Of a stretch of DNA of 43,622 nt, positions 26,648-34,488 are shown in pieces. The notes under the pieces were generated by a model. The model did no database searches. It was not told the origin of the DNA and worked only from the letters and a program-made list of their open reading frames with translations. Made by a program: the position numbers and the translations under genes. The stretch lies in the NCBI GenBank assembly GCA_041946965.1, contig JBHGBM010000045.1, forward strand, positions 1-43,622. Reading direction: 5' to 3'. The stretch's first letter is position 1. Each line of letters opens with the position of its first letter. The stretch is from JBHGBM01 sp041946965. GTDB lineage: Bacteria; Acidobacteriota; Terriglobia; Bryobacterales; Bryobacteraceae.

Positions 26648-28030
26648 ATGCGGCGGCTGGCCGGAGCCGTTGCCGGCGCCGCCGTTGCCGGGCTGATCTG
26701 GTGGCTGCCCGCTTTCGACGGACTGGCGCAAACCGGCAGGGCCACCGCGTCGGTCCTGGCTCTCGGCGCGGTTTTCTGGGCCGCCGAGGTTTTGAACACC
26801 GGCGTGACCGCGCTGCTGGTGCTGGGCCTGTTGCTGTGCGCCGGAGTGCCCGCCTCCACAGCGCTGAGCGGTTTCGGTTCCCCGGCATGGTGGATCCTGG
26901 TTTCGGTCCTGTACCTGGGAACGGCGATGGAACGAAGCGGTCTCGCGCGGCGTTTGGCTTACCGGATTCTGCTCCTGTTCCGGCCCACCTATGGCGGGAT
27001 TCTGTCGGCTTTTTGCGCCATCGGCTTCGTGCTCATGATCGGCATCCCCTCGATGACGGTGCGCACGGCGATCATGGTTCCCATCGCCTGGGCCCTGGTT
27101 CAGGCGCTGCCTCTCGAACGGCCGGGCCGCGGCGCCGCCCTGATCGTATTCACGGCATTTGAAATGGCCGTCCTCCCGGGGACCGCCCTGTTGACGGGCG
27201 CGCTCTGGGGACCTTACATTGCGGGGCTTTTCGCTTCGTCGGGCATCGCTCTCTCGTGGCTCGAGTACGCGCGCATCATGGCCCTGCCCACGCTGGCATG
27301 GTGCGCACTGGTGGTGGCGGGCAACCGCCTGGCGCTTTCGCCGCGCTCTACCGTGCTTCCGCACCGGGAGCTGCTGCGCGCGGAGATGGCCGGGCTGGGG
27401 CCGCCGAAGTCCGCGGAACTGGCCACGGCCGGTGTCGTCTCGGTGTCAGTGCTGGCGTGGGCGTCGCAGCCGTGGCATCGCCTGCCAGCCGAAGCTATAG
27501 GAATGCTGGCGTTCGTCGCCCTGTTCGCCCTGGGAGTCCTGAAGCCGGCGGATATCGGCAGCGGCATTCCCTGGCCGCTGGCGATCTTCGTCGGCGGCAT
27601 GCTCGGCCTCACGCAGGCCATCACGGCGTACGGAATCAACAAGTCGCTGGCGGCCCTGGTGGTTCCGGCGCTCGAACCTTTCACGCACAACGCATTTGCC
27701 TTCGTGATTGCGTTGGGCGCGGCGATCGCGGTGATACGTCTGATTGAGCCGGGGGGCTTCATCACCATCGCGGCGTTCTTTCTCGCCCTGCTGGGAGCGG
27801 CGACGCCGCTCTCCCGGGCGCCGCTGGCCCTGGCCGGAGCGATTCTGCTGCCGGTTCACGTGTTCTGGTTCAGCTACCAGAACATCTGGATGGTGATGAC
27901 CGACGGGATTACGGCGGGCAAGGCCTATTCGACCGCCGACCGGCTGCGCTTCGCCGCGGTCTTCTTCGTGGCGACGCTGGCCGCCCTGCTGCTTGCCGCC
28001 GCCTACTGGCGCTGGCTGGGAGTGTTATAA
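26648..28030 (+). CDS. DASS/SLC13-like membrane transporter with altered substrate motifs
   Basis: A 460-aa inner-membrane protein with about 11-12 hydrophobic segments arranged as two repeats, resembling divalent-anion:sodium symporters (CitT/INDY/ArsB relatives). In INDY proteins each repeat has an SNT motif that holds sodium and substrate carboxylate. Here the first reads SMT within IGIPSMTVRTAIMVPI, and the second region (IEPGGFITIAAFFLALL) has no SNT. It is probably a distant member with a different substrate such as amino-acid-derived acids or a peptide. It begins 54 bases after the receptor gene, without a strong ribosome binding site. Confidence 0.8.
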   Translation: MRRLAGAVAGAAVAGLIWWLPAFDGLAQTGRATASVLALGAVFWAAEVLNTGVTALLVLGLLLCAGVPASTALSGFGSPAWWILVSVLYLGTAMERSGLARRLAYRILLLFRPTYGGILSAFCAIGFVLMIGIPSMTVRTAIMVPIAWALVQALPLERPGRGAALIVFTAFEMAVLPGTALLTGALWGPYIAGLFASSGIALSWLEYARIMALPTLAWCALVVAGNRLALSPRSTVLPHRELLRAEMAGLGPPKSAELATAGVVSVSVLAWASQPWHRLPAEAIGMLAFVALFALGVLKPADIGSGIPWPLAIFVGGMLGLTQAITAYGINKSLAALVVPALEPFTHNAFAFVIALGAAIAVIRLIEPGGFITIAAFFLALLGAATPLSRAPLALAGAILLPVHVFWFSYQNIWMVMTDGITAGKAYSTADRLRFAAVFFVATLAALLLAAAYWRWLGVL

Positions 28031-28047
28031 GCACGGAGAGTACCTCC

Positions 28048-29253
28048 ATGAAAATCAAGCGTCGTCATCTGCTGGCTGGAGGCGCCGCGGCGCTGGCGCC
28101 GGCCGCGGGTGCGCAAAGCGTCGTGGAAGCGCTGCCGCGCAAGGCCGATTTTGCGCTGCGCGAAGGACAAACTTACATCAATTGCGCCTACACCCACCCG
28201 CTGCCGGCCGCCTCCGCCGAGAACGTCCGGCGCTATGTGCTTTCCCGCTCGCAGCCCGACGGGCCGGCTTACGAGCGCATCGACGTCAAGGCCGAGTTCG
28301 CCGCGCTGATCAATGCCAAACCGCCGGAGGTCGCGCTGGTTTCGAGCACGTCGATGGGCGAGAACCTGGTGGTCAACGGCCTCGGGCTGGCGAAGGGCGG
28401 GGGAAACGTGGTCACCGACGCCCTGCATTTCGAGGGCGCCCTGATCCACCTCAAGGAATTGCAGAAGCAGGGCCTCGACTTGCGCATCGTGATGCCGCGC
28501 GACGGACGTATCGAACTGAAAGACCTGGAGCGGGTGGTGGACCGGAAGACCAGGCTCATCGAGCTGTCGCACGTCGCCATGCTGACCGGTTTCCAGCACG
28601 ACCTCAAAGCAGTGTGCGATCTGGCGCACGCCAACGGCGCGCTGGTGTATGCCGATGTCGCCCAATCGGCTGGATGCACTCCCATCGACGTGAAAGCCAC
28701 GGGCCTGGACTTCTGCGCGTGCAGCAGTTTCAAGTGGCTGATGGGCGATTTCGGCCTCGGATTTCTCTACGCGCGGGAGGACCTGCTCGGCCGCATCGTT
28801 CGCAGGTCCCAATACGGTTACTTCCAGGCCGCGCGCATGAGCACGCATTTTCTTCCCTACGATCCGCCGGGAAAGGACCCTCTGGCCTACGAACTGAACG
28901 CGAACGCCACGGGTCACTTCGAGGTGGGCACGTATGCCATCGGCGTCCAGGCGGCGCTCTCGAAGTCGCTGCCGTATATCCGCAGGTTGGGCGTCGCGAA
29001 CATCGAGGCATACCGGCAGCCGATGCTCCAACGGCTGCACAAAGAGATGCCGCGGCTCGGATTCGAACCCATGACGCCGCCCGATAGCAGGTCGGCCCTG
29101 ATTTCATTTGCCGTGAAAGACGCGGTTCCCTACGCCGCCCGCCTGAAGAAAGCGAATGTCAACGTCAGACTGGGCAGACATTTCATCCGCCTGTCGCCGT
29201 CGGTGTTCAACGACATGGCGGATATCGAACGGTTTCTGGAGGCAATCTCGTGA
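28048..29253 (+). CDS. Tat-exported class V PLP-dependent aminotransferase-fold enzyme (isopenicillin N epimerase/CsdA-like)
   Basis: A 401-aa fold-type I PLP enzyme. The PLP lysine is K229 in SSFKWLMG and D203 in YADVAQSAG would contact the pyridine nitrogen. SSTSMGENLVVNGL lies near residue 100. The N-terminus MKIKRRHLLAGGAAALAPAAGAQ is a Tat-like leader, which is striking because PLP enzymes normally act in the cytoplasm. Relatives include isopenicillin N epimerase, cysteine desulfurases and kynureninase-type lyases. In this peptidase operon a desulfurase, racemase or lyase acting on free or C-terminal amino acids is possible. Its stop overlaps the next start in GTGA. Confidence 0.85.
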   Translation: MKIKRRHLLAGGAAALAPAAGAQSVVEALPRKADFALREGQTYINCAYTHPLPAASAENVRRYVLSRSQPDGPAYERIDVKAEFAALINAKPPEVALVSSTSMGENLVVNGLGLAKGGGNVVTDALHFEGALIHLKELQKQGLDLRIVMPRDGRIELKDLERVVDRKTRLIELSHVAMLTGFQHDLKAVCDLAHANGALVYADVAQSAGCTPIDVKATGLDFCACSSFKWLMGDFGLGFLYAREDLLGRIVRRSQYGYFQAARMSTHFLPYDPPGKDPLAYELNANATGHFEVGTYAIGVQAALSKSLPYIRRLGVANIEAYRQPMLQRLHKEMPRLGFEPMTPPDSRSALISFAVKDAVPYAARLKKANVNVRLGRHFIRLSPSVFNDMADIERFLEAIS

Positions 29254-30242
29254 GTGCTGATTCCGGTGTTCTCTGGCTGAGCGAGGCGGATGTGCGCCAG
29301 GCGCTTTCGGGCTCCTGTCTGATCCCTGCCATGGAAGCCGCCCTCAAGGCGTTCTCTTCCGGACAGGCGGTGCAGCCCGTGCGCACGGTGGTGCCGATTA
29401 CGGGCACTGCCGGCGTGCTGGCGTCCATGCCCGGATTCGTGCCTCAGCAGCAGGCGCTGGGCGCCAAGCTGGTGACCTTCGTGCCCGACAACGCCCGGCG
29501 GGGCGTGCCCACGCACCTGGCCATGGTCGCCCTGTTCGACGCGGTGACCGGCGCGCTGCTGGCGCTCATGGACGGGCGGTACATCACCGAGGTGCGGACC
29601 GCGGCGGTTTCCGCGCTCTCGATCCGCGCGCTGGCCTGTCCTGATGCACGCCGTTTATGCGTGCTCGGCTCCGGCGTTCAGGCGCGGAGCCACATCTCTT
29701 TGCTGGCGGCTGAAGGGCGATTCGAGAAGGTGAGCGTGTGGGGGCCGGAAACGGCGCAAGTCGAACGCCTGGCAGCCGATCTTTCGAGCGCGCAGTTGCC
29801 CGTCGCCGCGGCGGAAACCGCGGAAGCGGCGGTGGCGGACTCCGGCGTGGTCGTGCTGGCGACATCGTCGCCGGTTCCGGTCATCCAGAGCGCTTGGGTG
29901 CGGCCCGGGACTCACGTGACGGCGATCGGGGCGTGCCGCCCGAATCTGCGCGAGATGGATCCGGCCCTCATCGCCCGCAGCCGGCTGTTTGTGGATTCAC
30001 GCGCCGCCGCGGTGGTGGAGTCCGGAGACATCGTGATGGCCATCGCGGAAGGCCACTTCGAGGCCGGCCATATCGCCGGGGAGTTGGGTCAGGTGTTGCT
30101 CGGCGAAGTAACTGGCCGCACCAGCCGGGATGAAATCACCGTTTTCAAGTCGCTCGGCCTCGCGGTGGAAGACATTCTGGCGGCGCAGGTCGCCTACCAG
30201 GCGGCCGTCGAGCGCGGCATAGGAACCAGTCTGTCCATCTAA
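29250..30242 (+). CDS. Ornithine cyclodeaminase/mu-crystallin family enzyme
   Basis: A 330-aa NAD(P)-binding enzyme. The signatures are GAKLVTFVPDN (K73), DGRYITEVRTAAVSAL (about 108-123), the Rossmann motif LGSGVQARSH (139-148) and VTAIGACRPNLREMDP. The family contains ornithine cyclodeaminase, alanine dehydrogenase, ketimine reductases and lysine cyclodeaminase; substrate cannot be read from sequence alone. The GTG start overlaps the upstream stop by four bases. No signal peptide is seen, so it works in the cytoplasm. Its likely task is to convert an amino acid (or cyclic imine) produced by the neighbouring exopeptidases. Confidence 0.9.
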   Translation: MSADSGVLWLSEADVRQALSGSCLIPAMEAALKAFSSGQAVQPVRTVVPITGTAGVLASMPGFVPQQQALGAKLVTFVPDNARRGVPTHLAMVALFDAVTGALLALMDGRYITEVRTAAVSALSIRALACPDARRLCVLGSGVQARSHISLLAAEGRFEKVSVWGPETAQVERLAADLSSAQLPVAAAETAEAAVADSGVVVLATSSPVPVIQSAWVRPGTHVTAIGACRPNLREMDPALIARSRLFVDSRAAAVVESGDIVMAIAEGHFEAGHIAGELGQVLLGEVTGRTSRDEITVFKSLGLAVEDILAAQVAYQAAVERGIGTSLSI

Positions 30243-30255
30243 GGAATAACCACAG

Positions 30256-31728
30256 ATGCACACCGACGAACACGGATTACAGCGCCGGCTCGCTTGCACC
30301 GGCACGATTGCCGTTGTCCTCTTGGGCGCCACTCTGGCCGCGCAAACTCCCTTCGTAACCCGGCACTCGGGGGTGTTCAACGGCCGGCGCGTGGATTACA
30401 CCGCAACGGTCGGCGAGACCGTCGTGACGGACGAGAAAGGGAAACCGGCCGCCAGTTTCTTTTCGATATCCTATGTCCGCGAGGGCGATAGCGGAAAAGA
30501 CCGCCGGCCGGTGCTGTTCCTGTACAATGGCGGCCCGGGTTCGGCGTCCGTGCTCTTGCACCTTGGGGCGTTCGGCCCGCGGCGGGTGGATCTGCCCGCC
30601 GATATCGCCGCACCCGTCGCGCCGCCGTATCGTTTGATCGAGAATTCTTACACGGTCCTCGACTGCGCCGACCTCGTGTTCATCGATCCTCCGGAGACCG
30701 GGTATAGCCGGCTGCTGCCGGGCACCGACCGCGCGCCGTTCTACTCCGCTCCCGGCGACGCCAAATTCGTCGCCCAGTTCGTCCGCAACTGGGCCAAGGC
30801 CAACGGGCGCGAGGCTTCACCGAAGTTCATGCTGGGCGAGAGCTACGGCACCATCCGCGCGGTCCTGGTGGCGGACGAGTTGGCGAAATCGGGCCCGGAA
30901 ACGGCGCTCGACGGCGTCGTGCTGCTGGGGCAGGCGGTGAACATTGTCGAGACCGTGCAGCGCGCGGGCAATATCGTCGGCTACGCCGTCAACCTGCCTA
31001 CACTCACCGCCATTGCCTGGTACCACCAGCGCATCGACCGGGGTGGAAAGCCGTTGGATGCATGGCTCGAAGAGTCGTACGGGTTCGCCATCGGCGAATA
31101 CTTGAACGCGCTGGCTCGCGGCAGCGACCTGCCGCAGGCCGGGCGGGAGCGAATTGCCGCGCGCCTGGCTGGGTTGACCGGCTTGAGCGCGGGCTACTAT
31201 CTCGAAAACGGCCTGGTGATTTCCAAGGAACGGTTTCGCCGGGAGATACTCCGGGACAAGGGCCTGATCGTCGGCCAGTACGACGCGCGCTATACCGGGC
31301 CGGCCGGCGCGTCCGGCGGCCCGCCGGCCGATCCGTCGATGAAGATGTACCCCGCGTTCACCGCGCTGATCGGCAAGCACCTCACCGAAACCCTGGGTGT
31401 GAAGCTCCAGCAGGAATACCGGACGCGCGATCCGGGCGCGCGGGACTGGAACTATGGAGCCCCATCCTCGCCGTTTTCCGATTACGACTGGAGTTCCTCC
31501 GTCACGCGCGCGATGAAGGCCAAGCCCCGCTTTCGCCTGATGGTCGGCACGGGGGTTTACGATACGACCACCACAACCGGCGCCGCACGATACTTCCTTG
31601 CGCGCGGCGGCTTCCCGCCGGAACGCGTAATCTCGCGGGTGTATGAAGGCGGCCACATGGCCTACACCAACGAAGCGGCGCTGAAGGCGCTGACCGAAGA
31701 CGTGCGGGCATTCATCAAAGGGGAGTGA
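30256..31728 (+). CDS. S10-family serine carboxypeptidase, exported (copy 3)
   Basis: A 490-aa S10 peptidase with an N-terminal hydrophobic signal (about 12-30, ending TLAAQ). The motifs are LYNGGPGSAS (89-98), VFIDPPETGYSR (141-152), GESYGTIR with S196, an Asp in GTGVYDTT and His in EGGHMAYTN. The loop after the conserved DP reads PETGYS where the other copies have IGTG; this is next to the active site and may affect specificity. It sits 13 bases after the cyclodeaminase gene and two bases before the M14 gene, so co-expression is very likely. Confidence 0.93.
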   Translation: MHTDEHGLQRRLACTGTIAVVLLGATLAAQTPFVTRHSGVFNGRRVDYTATVGETVVTDEKGKPAASFFSISYVREGDSGKDRRPVLFLYNGGPGSASVLLHLGAFGPRRVDLPADIAAPVAPPYRLIENSYTVLDCADLVFIDPPETGYSRLLPGTDRAPFYSAPGDAKFVAQFVRNWAKANGREASPKFMLGESYGTIRAVLVADELAKSGPETALDGVVLLGQAVNIVETVQRAGNIVGYAVNLPTLTAIAWYHQRIDRGGKPLDAWLEESYGFAIGEYLNALARGSDLPQAGRERIAARLAGLTGLSAGYYLENGLVISKERFRREILRDKGLIVGQYDARYTGPAGASGGPPADPSMKMYPAFTALIGKHLTETLGVKLQQEYRTRDPGARDWNYGAPSSPFSDYDWSSSVTRAMKAKPRFRLMVGTGVYDTTTTTGAARYFLARGGFPPERVISRVYEGGHMAYTNEAALKALTEDVRAFIKGE

Positions 31729-31730
31729 GC

Positions 31731-34460
31731 ATGTTCCGATATCGATCGTGTTGCCCGGCCGTGGCCGCGTTTGTGCTGGCGGCGTGCGCCGCCCGCGCTG
31801 CCGCGCCTCCGCAAGCCATGGACGAGGATTTCGCCCGTTCCGTCAAAGAGTGGACCACCAGGCCGGAGTTTCTGAACCCGCTGGTCGATCACCTGCCGAA
31901 ATCAGGCGCTGCGCCCTCGCCGGGTGAAGCGCTGGGCGCGCATATCGGGAAGCCGAAGGTACTGCACTACACCGCGCAGATTTACGGGTACCTTCGCAAG
32001 CTCGAGGCCAAATCGCCGCGCGTGAAGCTGCAAACCATCGGACGGACGGAGGAGGGCAAGGAGATCCTTGTGGCCTTCATTTCCTCGGAAGAGAACATCC
32101 GCAACCTGGAGCAGTTTCGCGCCCTGCTGGTTCGCCTGGGCGATCCCCGCCGGACCCCGGAGGCCGAAGCCGCGGCCCTCATCCCCAAGGCGAAACCCAT
32201 CTACCACGTTGTGGGCGGTCTTCATGCCGCCGAGACCGGTCCCCCCGAGATGCTCACCGAATTGGCCTACCGGCTGGCGGCCGAGGAAAGCGATTTGATC
32301 CGCGGCATCCGCGAGAACGTCATCGTCGCGCTTACCCTGGTCGCCGATCCCGACGGCCGCGACCGTGTCGTGGACTGGTATTACCGGCACAAAGCGGATG
32401 CCGGCGGTGCGGCCCAGCGAATCCCCGGCCCACCCTATTGGGGGAAGTACGTCTATCATGACAACAACCGGGACATAAACTTCACCGGGTTCTCCGGCGC
32501 CGCGCATCTGGATTTCCACCTGCGCTGGCGGCCTACGGTGATGCACGACCTGCACGAGTCGTTGCCGTACCTTTACATCTATTCGGGCTATTCGGTGAGG
32601 GACCCCGGTCTCGATCCCATCCTGTTCACCGAGATGTACTGGTTTTCCAACTACCAGAAGATGCAGATGGTGGGCTACGGCATGCCCGGCGTGTGGGACC
32701 ACGGAACCTGGGATATCTGGTGGCCGGGCTACTTTACCTCCATTGCGGCCTATCACAACGCCGTGATGCAGATGTACGAGACGTTCGGCAACAGCGGACC
32801 CGATACCGTGCAGCGCGACATCACGCCGCCCAAGTCCGGCCCCGGCGGCGCTCCCACCCCGTGGTTCCTCGCGCCCGATTACACCGCACGGGATTGGCGC
32901 CGCCCGCTGCCGGCCTATCGCGAAGTGCTCTGGTCGGCAAGGAACAACATCAACTACATGCAGACCGGCGTGTTGAGCGCGCTGGGCCTCACCGCGGCTC
33001 ACCCCCGGACGGTGATCGAGAATTTCTACCGCAAGAACCGGAACTCGATTGCGGAGGGAGCCGCCAAGGCGCCTCACGCTTTCCTGCTCCCGGGCGATCA
33101 GCCGGACCTGACCCGCGTGGCTTTCGTGGTGAATTGCCTGCGCCGGCAGGGCATCGAGGTTGGTGAGACCACCGCGGACGTGACGCTGAAGGAAGGCAGA
33201 TTCCCCGCCGGATCGCTGCTTGTGAAACTCGATCAGCCGTTCGGGCGGCTGGCCCGCATCCTGCTCGAGCCGCAAGTTTACGAGGGCGACTCGAAGAAAC
33301 TCGACGATACGGCCTGGACCCTCGGGCTGATGGCTCATTGCCGCGTGGTTCCGGTCGCCGGCCGCTCGGTGCTCGGTCTCTCCGTGCGGCCCGTTGGACG
33401 GTACGCACCCAAGGGCAGGATGCCCGCGGCGGGCGCTCCCTTTTATGCGGTCGTGGACCACGGGTCGGTCAACCTGGCAACGCTGAGATACCGGTTGGGA
33501 AGGGCGCCGGTGCAGGTCGTCGGCCGGGCCTTCACCGCGGGCGAAACCGCGATCCCTTCCGGCTCCCTGGTCGTGCCGGGAGAGGCGCAGGCGCAGCTCA
33601 AGGGTTGGGTGGAGGCCATGGGACTCACCGCGGTCGCCCTGAGGCAGCGCCCGGAAGTGCTGCACGATGCCCCGCTGCCGCGGCTCGCGGTCTACTCGAC
33701 GTGGGGATCGACGCAGGACGTCGGGTGGGTGCGGTACGGGCTGGACCAGTCGGAGGCTGTCTACGACCTGATCTACAAGGAGCAGGTGCGGCAGGGGGGG
33801 CTGAGTTCGAAGTATGACGTTATCGTGATCCCGAGCCAGGGTGGCCGCGGCGCCAAGAGCATCGTCGAGGACATTCCCGCGGCCGGCAAACCGCTGCCTT
33901 ACAACCAGACGCCCCAATTCCGGTTCCTGGGCATGTACGGCTCTTCGCCGGATATCCGCGGCGGCATGGGAGAAGAGGGCGTGGGCGAACTGCGCTCGTT
34001 CGTTGAACAGGGCGGCACGCTGATCACGCTCGGCGCCGCCAGCGAACTGCCGGTGGCGTACAAGTGGACCAGCGGCATCGAGACCGCCAGGCCGTCGGCG
34101 AAGTTCCGCGCGATCGGCCCGATTGTCCAGGCGCAGATAGAGGCGCCCGCGAGTCCGCTGTTTTACGGATACAGCGCGGCGGCGATGCCGGTGCGGTGGG
34201 CTTCCTCCACGCTCTACAAGGTGGCGCCCACGGCGCAGGCCGAAGTTCTGCTGCGCTTTAAAGGCACGCCGGACGCCTTGCTGAGCGGCGAGTGCATCGG
34301 CATAGAAGAAACCGCCGGCCGCCCCGCCATCATCCGCGCTCCAATGGGGCAGGGACAGCTCGTCATGTTCGTGACCAATCCGATGTTCCGCCACCAGAAC
34401 GTCGGTGAGTATCGCTTGTTGTTCAACGCCATATTCGCCCACGGAATCAAGGCGCGGTAA
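31731..34460 (+). CDS. M14-family zinc carboxypeptidase with long C-terminal extension
   Basis: A 909-aa exported metallocarboxypeptidase. A signal peptide (MFRYRSCCPAVAAFVLAACAARA) precedes the M14 domain (about 75-420). The zinc motif is HAAE (H165, E168), with NNRDIN (245-250) and MHDLHES (271-277) giving the third histidine ligand region. After about residue 430 come a middle region and then PRLAVYSTWGSTQDVGWVRY with YDVIVIPSQGGRG (about 640-710), which looks like a class I glutamine-amidotransferase-like fold of unknown role. ATG at 31731 is preferred over GTG at 31725 because AAAGGGGAG is correctly spaced. Like the S10 enzymes it would remove C-terminal residues, with different specificity. 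Confidence 0.88.
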   Translation: MFRYRSCCPAVAAFVLAACAARAAAPPQAMDEDFARSVKEWTTRPEFLNPLVDHLPKSGAAPSPGEALGAHIGKPKVLHYTAQIYGYLRKLEAKSPRVKLQTIGRTEEGKEILVAFISSEENIRNLEQFRALLVRLGDPRRTPEAEAAALIPKAKPIYHVVGGLHAAETGPPEMLTELAYRLAAEESDLIRGIRENVIVALTLVADPDGRDRVVDWYYRHKADAGGAAQRIPGPPYWGKYVYHDNNRDINFTGFSGAAHLDFHLRWRPTVMHDLHESLPYLYIYSGYSVRDPGLDPILFTEMYWFSNYQKMQMVGYGMPGVWDHGTWDIWWPGYFTSIAAYHNAVMQMYETFGNSGPDTVQRDITPPKSGPGGAPTPWFLAPDYTARDWRRPLPAYREVLWSARNNINYMQTGVLSALGLTAAHPRTVIENFYRKNRNSIAEGAAKAPHAFLLPGDQPDLTRVAFVVNCLRRQGIEVGETTADVTLKEGRFPAGSLLVKLDQPFGRLARILLEPQVYEGDSKKLDDTAWTLGLMAHCRVVPVAGRSVLGLSVRPVGRYAPKGRMPAAGAPFYAVVDHGSVNLATLRYRLGRAPVQVVGRAFTAGETAIPSGSLVVPGEAQAQLKGWVEAMGLTAVALRQRPEVLHDAPLPRLAVYSTWGSTQDVGWVRYGLDQSEAVYDLIYKEQVRQGGLSSKYDVIVIPSQGGRGAKSIVEDIPAAGKPLPYNQTPQFRFLGMYGSSPDIRGGMGEEGVGELRSFVEQGGTLITLGAASELPVAYKWTSGIETARPSAKFRAIGPIVQAQIEAPASPLFYGYSAAAMPVRWASSTLYKVAPTAQAEVLLRFKGTPDALLSGECIGIEETAGRPAIIRAPMGQGQLVMFVTNPMFRHQNVGEYRLLFNAIFAHGIKAR

Positions 34461-34488
34461 GGCCCGGTATGGCCGGAGGTTCATTGAG

